Shown here: in pieces, positions 11,110 to 22,529 of the stretch
How positions within the stretch are numbered: the stretch's first letter is position 1
How the letters are laid out: every line of letters begins with the position of its first letter
Source of the DNA: Brachionus manjavacas
Taxonomy: Eukaryota > Rotifera > Eurotatoria > Ploima > Brachionidae
Length of the DNA: 64,000 nt
Reading direction: 5' to 3'
NCBI GenBank assembly: GCA_019054805.1
Contig: JAHQIY010000002.1
Coordinates: forward strand, 2,790,001-2,854,000
Translations under genes and position numbers: made by a program
The notes under the pieces: generated by a model
What the model was told of the DNA's origin: nothing
Databases searched by the model: none
Seen by the model: only the letters and a program-made list of their open reading frames with translations

Positions 11110-11555
11110 ACACGGTCATGATCGGATAACATTCATTAATGGGGATCAAAAGCTGGCTTCGGACGGTTTAGACAGCCGGGCAGGAAATACAAGAACTTGT
11201 CATAAAGCGATCGAGCGACAACTTATCCGCAATTGTGGGGTGAGACACAACTTTTTTACAAACCGAACAGCAGGAAATTGGAACACTCTGGATAAAGTGA
11301 CTAAGAGCGTCACAAATACGAACATTTTTAAAAAGAGAATTGACAAGCTACTGAGTTAAAACATTTTATAAAGAATTAATTGTTTGATTTTTGCAAAAAA
11401 AAAAAAGTTATCTAAAAAAAGATTATTTAATAAAATTGGCCGTAGGCTGTTATAGTGGGGCGTCTACGTGCGCCACTACTTGTGGACTCAAGTCTTACAC
11501 AGTATAAATGCTGTGGGAGACTTGTATTGAGACTACTACTACTACTACTACTTTG
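11110..11555 (+). mobile_element. LINE C-terminal fragment and 3' UTR with (ACT)n tail, copy 2
   Basis: The plus strand reads VRHNFFTNRTAGNWNTLDKV and stops at about 11357-11359. It continues into a GC-richer 3' UTR (about 11440-11530) and ends in a (ACT)n microsatellite at 11533-11552. A 3' microsatellite in place of poly(A) is a hallmark of CR1/L2-like LINEs. It lies directly behind a separate C-terminal fragment, so two independent truncated insertions are stacked here. Confidence 0.72.
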
Positions 11556-11559
11556 AGCT

Positions 11560-12570
11560 TTAATAAATTTTAATATTTAATGCGGATGCATTGAATATAC
11601 AACTAAATTTTTGGCAATTGAAGAATTACGAATTAGACTTAGTTATAGTGACCAATGGTTTGATTTGAAATCAACATAAGATCAATTAAACTTTAAATAA
11701 TAAAGTTAAAGCTATTTATTTTAAATTTTTTGAAAATATTCTTTAGTGTCAGAATTTTAATAAAAATATGGTTGTTAAGGGTCATTCGGCCTGAGAGAAA
11801 AAAAAAAGTTGATTTTTTACAGTTTGGTAACACTAAAAATATATTATTTTGTACAAAAATTTGTCCTTTCAATTATTTCCAGAAATATTTCAACTAAAAA
11901 TGCAAAAAAATTGCTACCAATATTTTCCAAACTACCAAACCATCTAATAAATTTTTTTTTACCCACTAAAGAAAAAATTTCCAGGGTTATATATGCTATT
12001 GGAAATGATCGAGTAAGATAGTGCTTTCTTTTTGTTACGCACGAAACTAAATGTATCATCAAGCTTCCGAGAAAAAAGTAAAAAACTCTGTTACCTACTG
12101 CTATCCACAAATGTTCAGCATCAGGATTGTCTGGATCAAATTCTGCTACAAAGCATAAACAAGAAAGTAAATAGATTCGAATTTTGTTATAGAGAAATTG
12201 AAGCTAATGCGAAAGCGTAACAATTATTTTTATCTAGAAAAAATTAAATCTAGAAAAAATAGGATGACTTATTACCTAAACATTTGTTTTTTAACGCACT
12301 AAAAGCCCAATAAGAAGAACTTAGCTTTGGTAAATAGATTTTTCGACATGTTATAAAAACAAAATTGAAAATTTCGACATTCGGTTGCTTTCTTCATCAT
12401 ATATTTTCATTTTTACTAAATAAAGGAATGAAAATTCAATTTCTTTTGCTACTAAAATCAAAATCCTGGACTTTGATAAAATTATTAATTTAAACTTTGG
12501 TGCCATATTAATAATTTTTAAAAAGATTGGTTTTAAAATTCAGTAAGAATATGCAAAAAATTATCAATAT
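11560..12570. other. Intergenic, no gene seen
   Basis: AT-rich sequence with short open frames on both strands that overlap each other and show no family resemblance. Nothing further is supported. Confidence 0.55.
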
Positions 12571-12965
12571 AGTTAAAATATTCAAAATTTTAATGAAATC
12601 GCACGATTTTGAGATTATTTATATAAAATAAAGCTAAAATTAAAAAGAGCAAAACCATAAATTTGATCAAAATTTTGTCTAGTTTATTTGAATAAAAAAA
12701 AACTAACTCTTTTGAAAGTTGTAATTCTTTCAGACCCAGGTATTCAATGATAAAATTGAAGTATTTTTTAAGATCATATATATTGTAAAAGAGGAAAAAA
12801 ATTTCTACACTCAGGTACATATAAAGGATAAGTTAAATTTTTTTTATTTAAATAAACTGGAAAAAATTTTAAACAAATTTATGGTTTTGCTCTTTTTAAT
12901 TTTAGCTTATTGTATATAAATAATCTAAAATCATGCCATTTAATTAAAATTTTGAATATTTTATC
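12571..12965. repeat. Foldback MITE with about 130-bp arms
   Basis: The left arm (12571-12700) and right arm (12836-12965) are reverse complements at roughly 85-90% by eye. They share blocks such as AAGCTAAAATTAAAAAGAGC and its complement and ATAATCTCAAAAT-type sequence, and are separated by a 135-bp centre. The centre (ATTCTTTCAGACCCAGGTAT region) and one arm recur at 22540-22810. No coding capacity. Confidence 0.75.
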
Positions 12966-15728
12966 TAAATTTTAAGCCCTCATCAAGAATAATAAATTTA
13001 AATTTATTCGTTCCTAATAGCACTAATAATCTTAAACCCGAAAAATATTATTGAGGCGGAAACTGATGATCAGATGTTGAACCTGATAATGAAAACGAAA
13101 TGGTCTCAATATATATTTGCCTGTTTTCACAGTTAGTTCAATATATACAATGAACTCAACCTCCTAAGCGCTGGATTAGTGTCTTGATTTAAAGTGTTTT
13201 AAGGTAAATTATTTTTTATTACTAATTATTAGCTAAAAAATAATTTTAAAAAAATTCATAGGCAGTTTAGCATTTCTTTTATTGATATAGATCATTTTAT
13301 ATTTCAGTAAAATTTACCAACATCTAGTTGTTTGAACAATTTTGTCGGCAAGGAAAAATTTTATTACACAAATGTACGATTTATTAAATATTCTTTAAAT
13401 AAAGTTTTGTCTTTTACAATGACATTATAAACAACAAAAAAGTTGCTAGATAAACTTAACATCTCGAGATCAACGAGATGTTAAGTTAATCATTAATGTG
13501 ATATTTTTTAAAAATTGATATTGTGAGTTTTCATACCAAATTTAAAATGGTTCTTTTAAACCCCCAACTCCTTTTTATCAATATTGATACTTAAAAAGTA
13601 AAGAACACGATTTTTAAAAATTTAAACATAGCCTTGACCAAAATATTAATTTAATACTTTTAATTAACCAAATTTTTGGTTAATTAAAAATTATCGATTT
13701 GAAATTTTTAAATTTAATCAAATTTTTTATTTCGAGAAAATATTTCATTTAAATTCTTTACTAAGAACGAAGAAGTACAAAATTTTGATTCAATCATCAT
13801 GAAAAGATAAAAATTTTGGTTAAATATCAATTATTGAAACAAATTGGAATGGACTCATATGAATTTGATCATAGTCAAATTAGTTTATAATTGAGCTTTT
13901 AAAAAGCAATTGGTAAATATCGAGTTTAAAATTGTTCTCTTACTCTTAGCTTTCAAATAATTACTTTTTTTAAACTAAATTCAAAAAAAAATATTCAATT
14001 AAATTTTATGAATCATTTTTTCTAAGATTTTTGATCTAATGATAAAATAAATATTTAAATATTAAAAAATTCAAGTTGTTTTAAAACTTTTTTGCCACTT
14101 TTTACGGTCAAATTATTTTTGTCTATCTTAATTTAAGCAAATTTTTTTCTAATTATTTAAAGATACAGAATAAAGATTAATTTTCAGTTAACATACCTTA
14201 AAATGAATTAATAATCAAAAAGTTCTTTGAAGAATTAAGAAAATAATAAAATTTTTTGAATAAAAGCTCAAGATTAAATAAGATTTTCTTTTTTTGCATC
14301 TCTTATTAATTTTGTGTATCACACGTCCGTGGGTTTATTTGTGTTTAAATATTCTCTTAGCATTACGCATGACATCAAGGTAAATTAACAGATTAAGAAT
14401 GATAAAATCATCTCATTTTATAAATGAGCTATATCTAAAAATTTTAGATTATTTTTCATAATATTTATTTAATATTATTTTGATTTTTTTCATTCTATCA
14501 TAATTTAATTTAAGGCATACTTGGATATTTGTGTTTAAATTTTTTTATTTTGAATCAGGTATTCTCTGTTAGACACAAAAAAATTATAATAAAACAAAAT
14601 AACTAAACCTTTCTAATCGAATACCATATAGAAAAACAAATCAAATTTTTCAGGTAAGTTAATTCGGCAGAATAATGCTCCTGGTCAAAAGAGAAAATTT
14701 TGATTTTTAATTTTTGAAAGTCAACATAATCATGCAAGAAGTGGTCAAATTATTAAAAAATTATAGCAAAACTTTCCAAATAATATAACTATAAATTATT
14801 CAAATGAAAGTTTATGAAAAAAAGAAACCCCACTATAAAGAGATACATTTTTAGTAAATCATTGACATTTTAGTTAAAAATTAGTTGCGTCTAATTGTCT
14901 CAAATACTTTAAGAGAATCTTTCTGAAAGGCTGTGAAAACTTATAAGCTAAAATGTAGTAATTTTTATTGTCTAGTGTTATTTCTAAAGGCAATTTAAAT
15001 TTTTCGAATAAAGGGTTAAGAAAATTTTTAAGATTTTTTTAATAAAATTAACGTATAAATCAGATTAAATATAAATACCAAAAATAAACTAGTTACTTAT
15101 TTTCAGAAAAGAATGAGATTTGTTAACGAATAAGCTCGGATTATTATAGATAATTTAAGATTAAATTTTTATTAAAAAAATTTCAAAAAGTCTAATTACT
15201 GCTCATTTTTTGTCAAATTAGATATAAAAAAAGGCATTTTGGTGGTTAAGTTGCAGCTCGAAATCTAGTTTGTTATGCAATTTAATGAAATAAAAAATTA
15301 AAAATTCAAAACAATTTTTATTAAAATTTATTCTTAGACTTCGTCATTGAATTATACCTAATCTGGCATTTCTCATTCTAAAGATTATAAAAAATAATAA
15401 TGAGAAAATTTACCAAAAAGGTCTTGTTATTTATAAATAAAAAAATACTAACGAGCATTTATTGTCATACCCTCCTTCATTTCTCGATTAATTTTATCAT
15501 TAACATTAATAAAGCGTTCGAAATTCAAGCCTTAGAAATAGTTTGCCAAGCGCTCACATAGTCTAAAGAAAAATTTTCATATTTCAAAATTATGCTCAAA
15601 TTTTGCATCAAATTCATTCGAAATTTTGTAAAGAGTGTTTATCAATTACTAATAATATTTTTGTTAATTTAGTAGATATATGCTTCCACTTGGCAATTGG
15701 TTTTAAATTAATTAAAATTTAAATTACA
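12966..15728. other. Intergenic AT-rich region
   Basis: About 2.8 kb without recognisable coding sequence. A small perfect palindrome, AACATCTCGAGATC...GAGATGTTAAG, lies at about 13458-13486. Nothing else stands out. Confidence 0.55.
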
Positions 15729-17740
15729 ATGGAAATCAATGAAGAAGGTAGTTTTTTTTAATCAAAAAATTTTCTTATTTATTATCAAATAAAATGAAAC
15801 TAAATTAATTTTTCTAGATGTTAAAATTGACAAGTTAAACTTAGACCAGAGTATTTTGGACTCCACCATTGATAAAAATGATATTCCGGATCTCGAGTAT
15901 GACGAAGAAATATCACCACTTGTCGCAGACGGTAATTTACTTATTTCTTTAATTTATTTCATGTTGTTCTAAATGTTCATGTACCGATTAAGTAGTCGAA
16001 AACGATTTACTGTCATTATTAGGTAATAAAAAAACGAAATTTACCGCTTTTTTAAAATAGTTTCACCCTTTGTACTAATTCTAGGTTTAGGCTATAAACC
16101 TTCACTTGTTTGCTTTTAGACTTACCATTCAAAATAAATAGAATATTTTAATATTTTTCTAAAAAGAATCTAAAATTGGCAATAGCCACCTGACATCAGA
16201 TAATTTAATTGATGAAGATTATGAGGCCGAACTGGGCGCTCATGTTTCATTTAGTCCAAGTTTAATCGATGCTGAGAGCGAAAAGAAAGTGAATGATCTA
16301 AAAGAACGCATTGATCGATACGGTATTGTTAATGTTTGTGGAACTGATTTATCAGGACGTCCGATTATTGTCTTGTCAGCAGTAAACTTACCAAATGCAG
16401 ATCAAATTAGTAAAGAAAAAGAAATTTTTCACAGTCATCAGCATTTTTTTGATGTTTTATTAGAGTAATTTTTTAAAAAATCTTACCGAAAGATAGAATT
16501 TTATTTTTTTATTTTTCAGAGTTTTGTGTGGAATTTTAGAAAACTATGTCGAATCCGAGTATACACTTGTGTATTTTCACTATGGGCTAAAAAGTTCCAG
16601 TCAACCTCCTTTTAATTGGTTGACCAAAGTTTACAAAATGCTAGACAGAAAGTAAGCCGAAACTTTTGCAATTTCAGGTTTGATTAATTTTGTAAGGTTC
16701 AAGAAAAACTTAAAGGCTTTGTATGTTGTCCACCCATCAGTGTTATTCAAAGTTTTATGGCAAGTTATACGACCACTTATAAGTTCCAAATTTAACAAAA
16801 AAGTCACATATTGCAGCACTCTGGCTGAATTGGGAGCTCACATTGATTTGAACATTCTAAAAATACATCCTGAAATAAAAATGTAAGAATTTATCTCTAA
16901 ATCTAGGGAGAATAAAGTTCTTTTTAGACATGACGCATCTTTAAAACCAAGAAAGTCAAGTGTGTCGATTGAACAAGTTCAATTCGGACCATTTCAGCAA
17001 TTTAAAGTTCCTTTGCAAAAGTAAAAAAATCCTCAAATCATAGAATAATTTTCTATTTTTTTATTTAGAATTGCCGATGAAAACAAAGGAGATCCGATAC
17101 CTTTGTGCTTAAAAGAAGGGTTTATTTTTTTAAGGAAAAGTAAATTTAGAATTTTAGTTTAAATAAGTTAAAAAAATTAAAAAATTTCCTCCAAGACATT
17201 GATGAAGAGGGCATTTTTCGAAAATCAGGAAGTTATGAAAGGATAAAAGAGATTCAAAACTTATACAATTATGGTCAACCGGTGGCATACCATACATATG
17301 AATATCATGTAGCTGCATCTGTAATCAAGGCTTTTGTTAGAGAATTACCTGAGTCACTTTTAACAGATACAATTTTTAGTGAGATGATGTCCTTACAGGG
17401 TAATTAAGATTAACATTTCTAATTATTAAAAATATGATTACTCATTTTTATCCAAGCTTTGGATATAGTTGATAAAGTAGAGGTCGCAAGAGATCTATTG
17501 AATGCAAAATTACCACCTTTAAACTACAAGGTTCTTAATTATTTAATTTCATTTTTAAATGAGGTTGCTCAGCATTCGGCAAAAAATAAAATGGATGCAA
17601 GAAATTTATCGTACGTTTTTGGACCGAATTTTTTGCGCACTTCAAATGATCCTGAATTTGGTCTTGTCAATATTGAGAAAATTAATAATTTTGTCGAATT
17701 GTTGATAAAATATCATTCCGATATTTTTAGCAAAGATTAA
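15729..17740 (+). CDS. ARHGAP1: Rho GTPase-activating protein with CRAL-TRIO (BCH) domain, p50RhoGAP type
   Basis: Exons read as 15729-15747, 15818-15931, (15996-16022), 16167-16464, 16520-16651, 16697-16882, 16928-17020, 17069-17139, 17196-17399 and 17457-17740 give 475 residues (human ARHGAP1 has 439). The N-terminus is acidic and unstructured. A Sec14/CRAL-TRIO-like BCH domain follows (GIVNVCGTDLSGRPIIVLSA, LVYFHYGL, KNLKALYVVHPSVLFKVLW), then a RhoGAP domain. The arginine finger is R322 in EEGIFRKSG; the conserved FVRELPESLL and NLSYVFGPNFLR blocks are present. The protein should switch off Rho-family GTPases at membranes. The 27-nt exon at 15996-16022 (VENDLLSLL) is flanked by good splice sites and keeps phase whether used or skipped. 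AATAAA lies at 17932-17937. Confidence 0.93.
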
Positions 17741-18009
17741 ATTCAAACCATTTAATTTGACAATAATATTTTGTTTAAATTAGGTTATTCTAGTTATTGC
17801 TGGTGTATAAAAAAAATTTCAATATTCTTTTTTTTAAACTAATTTTCATATTTTAGATAAATTATGTATCGATTTATTTTAACTTTTTTGTTTAAATTAT
17901 TTTATTGTGGATTTTTTTTCAAGACTAATTTAATAAATTAGTTAATTTAACATGAAAAAATAAAAAATTAAAAAAAATCTTGTACGATTATTTTTTTTTT
18001 TTATTCAAT

Positions 18010-18226
18010 TTAACTGATCGGTACAACTTTAATATCGTCAATCTCAAAAACACACAAGTCTTTGGCATGAATGCTTACTCCACTAGCGTGTGCATTTATT
18101 TGTTAATAGCATCTGAAGTTTTCCACATTACATAGATATGATGTGGCTGTGTGAACCAAGTTTTAGCAAAAAATATGACAGATTTTAGTTTAATGCATTC
18201 GATTGAAGATTTATAACTTTGAATTT
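18010..18226 (-). pseudogene. Decayed or terminal exon of an unrecognised protein
   Basis: The minus strand looks coding over about 200 nt. It follows an acceptor-like TTCTTTAG at about 18227-18234, reads AKTWFTQPHHIYVMWKTSDA, and, after one frame change near 18098, reads ASGVSIHAKDLCVFEIDDI and stops at 18010-18012. I do not recognise the family. The frame change suggests a pseudogene or a missed splice; the high content of W, H, C and M is unlike the random AT-rich background. Confidence 0.35.
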
Positions 18227-19016
18227 CTAAAGAATTTTAAAAAGTTGATGAGCTTTTTAATTTGTTTAGAATTTTTAAAATAATATCTTATTATATGGAT
18301 TAAATTGGTTAAATTTTAAATTAAATGGCATAATAACAAAATTGGGAGAAACTCTAAATTGGAACTCCAAGCAATTAGAAGAATAAACAAGTTAAATTAA
18401 TAGTAATAAAGCTGTGAAATTTCTTAAAGCTTTTTGTTTTTTATGAAAATTTTTTTGTTTTGGAATGAAATGATTATATGATCTTGCTGCAATTTCCGTA
18501 ATCTTCCGTATATTTACTTTACTAAAACCAAAAACTGATTAAAATGACTAATTTTGTAGAGAATAATTGTCATCGTGCTAAAATTTACCCCAAAAAAGAC
18601 AAAAAACTTTAAATTCGATTTTCTGAGAAAAAATAATTTTAAATTCTTTTATATGCTCATCATAAATTGTACAAAAATTTAAATGAACTTATTGTTTTAT
18701 ACTTTATTCTATAATTTAGTGTCTAATGAACCTAATGACGACCGATTGTGAAATTTTACAGTAAAAAAATTTACAAATTTTTTAATCAACTTAAATAATT
18801 GATCATGATCAAATTATTATAATAAGTTTTAAGTATGTTTAATTCTTAATCGGTACAGATAAATTTGTTGAAAAAATTAATTTAAAAATACGAATTGAAA
18901 AGATTTTGAGCAACAATCTAACAAGAAAATTTTTCTCTGAATTTGATTTTATTATTAATTATTAAAAATTAAATAAAACTTTTATAATAACAATTTTCGA
19001 TTTTGATATTAGAATT

Positions 19017-19189
19017 TAGAGCTGTATAATAGTCCCAAGTCCGGCCTTTTCTTTGCTCATTAAATTTAAGTCAAAATTTTTATATTTTTTTTTATTCTGG
19101 CCAGATCAATTTTTGCCGTGGGGGGGCTTGTTAAAGTCAGGTTGGGACTTGACTTGAGACTTGTGACTAGTGACTTTTAAACAACTCCG
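19017..19189. repeat. hAT-type MITE, diverged copy
   Basis: Left end TAGAGCTGTATAATAGTC and right end GTGACTTTTAAACAACTCCG are imperfect inverted repeats, close to the CAGAGTTGTTTAAAAGTCAC ends of the elements at 36698 and 37669. The flanking 8-mers TTAGAATT and ATAAAATT agree at six of eight bases, compatible with an aged 8-bp target duplication. The inside contains a GTGGGGGGGC run. Confidence 0.6.
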
Positions 19190-19197
19190 ATAAAATT

Positions 19198-21160
19198 TGT
19201 TTGGAAAACCTAATTTGCCAAAAATTAAATGAATATATGCTTTACTTTTTAGTTCTTCTAATCAAAATTTTATTTTATTATTTTATTGGATTCCGAAAAT
19301 TCGAATGAATAAAGTAAGATTTATTACTGTTCGATTTAAAGAAAGCCAAATTAAAATTTTTTTATTTTTTTTATTTTGAATCTTTATTAGAATAAAAAAG
19401 ACCACAGTCCCTCTTTTGTCTTTTGTTATTTGATAGAGGATTAGAACTTTTAAACTTTAGTTCTAAAATTTGAATATCGGCTTTATTCTATCAGAATACA
19501 CTCCTTGAGATCCTCATGTTGAAGAATTGGCTTACATACCAATCTTAAGAACAACAAGTAAGTTTAAAACAAATATTAATTAATTTAGAACATGCTGAAT
19601 AATTTTATCCAAATTTTTGAACATCAAAAAAAAATTGTGTAATTTATTTCCATAATTTTATAGATTCAAATTTACCTTTGAAACACTATTTCTTTTTTTT
19701 AATTTTAAGTATGGATATATTTATGAATAAATTTTTTTGATGAATTATTAATAAATTAATTAATGTATCATTTGAACATATAATGAATAATAAAAAACTG
19801 TTAAATTTATTTACATAATTTTATCTAAAATTAATTCCTTCATCAAAAAATGTCAGCTATGATTAATATTTTCAATATTTATAATATTCAAATTTTATTC
19901 TCGGTTTTGTGTATTTTAAAAACAATTTATACAAACTTTTGAAAGACTAAAACATTGCTAATTATCTGGATAAAACCGGACTTAGCGCGAAAGTGTAGCG
20001 ATTATTATTATTTTTCTAATAACTTTGGAAAATTGAATTTCTCATTATAAATTTTCTAAACTTACTAATTATTTATAGATATTAAGATTTTTTCTAAATT
20101 TTTTCCATCAAATTTAAAAGCTTCATTTGAAAGAATTCCATGATGTTTACTTTACCAAATTATCAGAAACCCAAAAAAAAATTAAAAATTTCAAAAATAA
20201 AATTCAATAAATTGAAATTAGTAATGAAGGGGTAGATACTGGTTTTCTTAAGAGTTCTGGTAAAATTGTATTTATTCGTTGGATATCAGATTAAAGGATG
20301 CGGGAAAATTTTACTTAATATTATTTATTAATTTTATTTATTGAGAATAAGTCGGCATTTTCAACTAATTTTTATTCTTATAGATGTGTTAATGAAGAAT
20401 ATATAAGAAATTCTGCTAATTACTTAATTTTTTCATATTTTTTGGCCAGTCAAAGTTTGAACCTATTATAGAAGGTGGGGTTTGCGTCTTGTGGTAGAAA
20501 AGTCACTGCAAATTTTTTATCTTATGCTTAAGAAAAATGCTTCTAGTATAAGAATATTTATTTATTTTAGGCATATTTCATTTAGCATCAAAAGAAGTTA
20601 AAGTTTTTGAAGCCACTCCGCTGCCGAAATTGATCAATTTGGCTTTCAGAAATTTTTAAAGATATAGTAAGAAAAAATTTCATCTTATTTTTGTTGACTA
20701 AAGGGTGAACACTGATATAATCGTAATCAGATTGAGTATTGGTAAGACCTTTTTTAAAATTAAAATTTTCATGAAAAAAAAATTTAGAAATTGTTTGATA
20801 GTTTTATTGTTTAAACTAAATGGTTTCTTTCGTTAATTTTTATAAACAGACAAAGAAAAAAAAAATATAAAATCACATTTAAAATTCCAATATATTATTT
20901 ATTTGAATAAAAATTAAATCAAGAAGAAATTATAATTTATTAAGTATTTATAAATGTAAATTATACCGGAGAAAAAATAATTTCAAAAAATATGCCCGAA
21001 TTATTGATTTTAGAATCATTATTTCAATATATATACATGTATTTAAATACAAATCCTACATAAAAATTCAAGTCTACACTACTTTATATTCAAGCTCTAG
21101 ACTATACATATTTAGCATTTTTCTGATTTATAAGAATGAATATTCCATTATTGATCTAAT
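19198..21160. other. Intergenic region upstream of the APP-like gene
   Basis: No complete gene. A patch at about 20450-20660 (+) looks weakly coding: FGQSKFEPIIEGGV before 20510, and SKEVKVFEATPLPKLINLAF ending at a stop near 20660. The two parts are in different frames and no family was recognised. The rest is A/T-rich. Confidence 0.4.
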
Positions 21161-22132
21161 ATGAGTGCTGCACTGATTTTGTTTTATCTTTTTCAAACAA
21201 CTTTTGTTCTGAGTCAAAATTATGTGACCTTTGTTGGTGGCAAAAATCCAAATTCAGACCACGATGCCTATGTGGTACAAGCGAATTGTTCGAATGAGAT
21301 TACTTCTCTTTACTTTGACAATCAGATGAACAAATGGACATTTTCATCTGCAGATCCATGTCTCCGTTCGCTAAATGATATACTTTCTTATTGCCAGCGA
21401 GTTTATCCAAAGTTAAACGTTATAAATATACAATTGGTATCTGAAAAGATTGGTTTCAAAATTTGTGACTCAACATCATGTTCAGCAGTAGAGCATGGAG
21501 CGTTATTTAAATGTCTCTATGGAGCATTTAAATCTAAAACGCAATTACAAGTCCCTGTTAACTGCCAGTTTGAACATTTGGTCAGAAAAAGCGAATGCAA
21601 AACAACAGAAATTTGGGAATATTTGGCAAACCAAAAATGTCAATCAGTCAAGAAGATTTTTTATGTGACAAACTATTCAATGATACAATGGTGCGATGCA
21701 TTTAAAGATGGTATCGGAACTTTCAATGGAATTGAATTTATATGCTGCCCAAAAAAAATAAAAAACCTTCGCATCGAGGATGAAAATATTGACAATGAGC
21801 AATTTGCCACAAACTATTACCCTGATGACGTGGAACTGCCGGAATCCAACAGTCTTCTTTACAATGTTAAATTAATAGATAAACCAAAAAATGATGAAAA
21901 ATTCAATTTAATAGGTTATGCAACAGCATTTTTTCTCATTGGGTTTTTTATGACCGTTTTTGTTTTTATTTTTTATCGAGTTTTTAAGAAAAACCGAAAC
22001 AGAGATATTTTGAGACCAAGACTTGGTCAACATATTGACAAAAATCAAGATTCTCAACTAGATCAGATGCAAATAAATGGATATGAGAACCCAACATACA
22101 AATTTTTTGACGATCAAAATTTATCTCTTTGA
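21161..22132 (+). CDS. APP: Short APP-family type I membrane protein lacking the E2 domain
   Basis: A single exon encodes 323 residues. A signal peptide (about 1-18) is followed by an E1 region. The growth-factor-like part has SADPCLRSLNDILSYCQRVY. The copper-binding-like part has FKCLYGAFKS, a CQFEHL...C...W pattern and FNGIEFICCP. After only about 50 acidic residues comes one membrane helix (about 250-273), then a basic stop-transfer stretch and a cytoplasmic tail with GYENPTYKFF (307-316), the APP NPxY sorting and adaptor-binding motif. Known APP relatives carry a large helical E2 domain between E1 and the membrane; here there is no room for it. The three histidines that bind copper in human APP between the Cys pair are T, I and E here. 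The gene has no introns although its neighbours have many, which could mean retrocopy origin. AATAAA lies at 22186-22191. Confidence 0.88.
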   Translation: MSAALILFYLFQTTFVLSQNYVTFVGGKNPNSDHDAYVVQANCSNEITSLYFDNQMNKWTFSSADPCLRSLNDILSYCQRVYPKLNVINIQLVSEKIGFKICDSTSCSAVEHGALFKCLYGAFKSKTQLQVPVNCQFEHLVRKSECKTTEIWEYLANQKCQSVKKIFYVTNYSMIQWCDAFKDGIGTFNGIEFICCPKKIKNLRIEDENIDNEQFATNYYPDDVELPESNSLLYNVKLIDKPKNDEKFNLIGYATAFFLIGFFMTVFVFIFYRVFKKNRNRDILRPRLGQHIDKNQDSQLDQMQINGYENPTYKFFDDQNLSL

Positions 22133-22413
22133 AAAAGTGTTTTCAATTATTACTTTTTATTTTAAATCAGATATTTTAGTATCATAATAAATAAATTTTT
22201 TAATAAGTTAAATTTTTTTATTTGTTGCTAATTCATTAAAAGATCTGAAAATTCAATTTTTAAATATTTTCTTTTCATATTTTTCATAAGTAGGAAAAAC
22301 AATTGAAAATACGGCAAATTGAAGTTAATGATCAAAACTTAATTGATAAAAATCGTAACAAAAATGATGAAGTAAAGTTCCAGAAATTCAAAACTTAAGT
22401 GCTATCTGAATTT

Positions 22414-22508
22414 CTAATTTTTGACTTGAAATTCGTAATCTCCGTTCGGTGAAACCCTAAATTTCAAATTTTTATTTTTTAGGAGGCTCAAAAAAAATTC
22501 AATTTTAT
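22414..22508 (-). repeat. Dispersed repeat, left copy
   Basis: On the minus strand this 95-bp block (TTTAGGGTTTCACCGAACGG, then AGATTACGAATTTCAAGTCA) matches 27218-27312 on the plus strand. The two copies therefore face each other across 4.8 kb and may be the ends of one composite element. Confidence 0.6.
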
Positions 22509-22529
22509 ACCCAGAGATGTAAAAAAACT

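Noticed and set aside
11809-12220. Overlapping short frames on both strands
   Set aside because: They shadow one another, are rich in F/K/I/N as expected from A/T-rich noise, and show no family resemblance.
12590-12820. 76-residue hydrophobic minus-strand frame
   Set aside because: It lies wholly inside the arms and centre of a foldback MITE, so its openness comes from the repeat.
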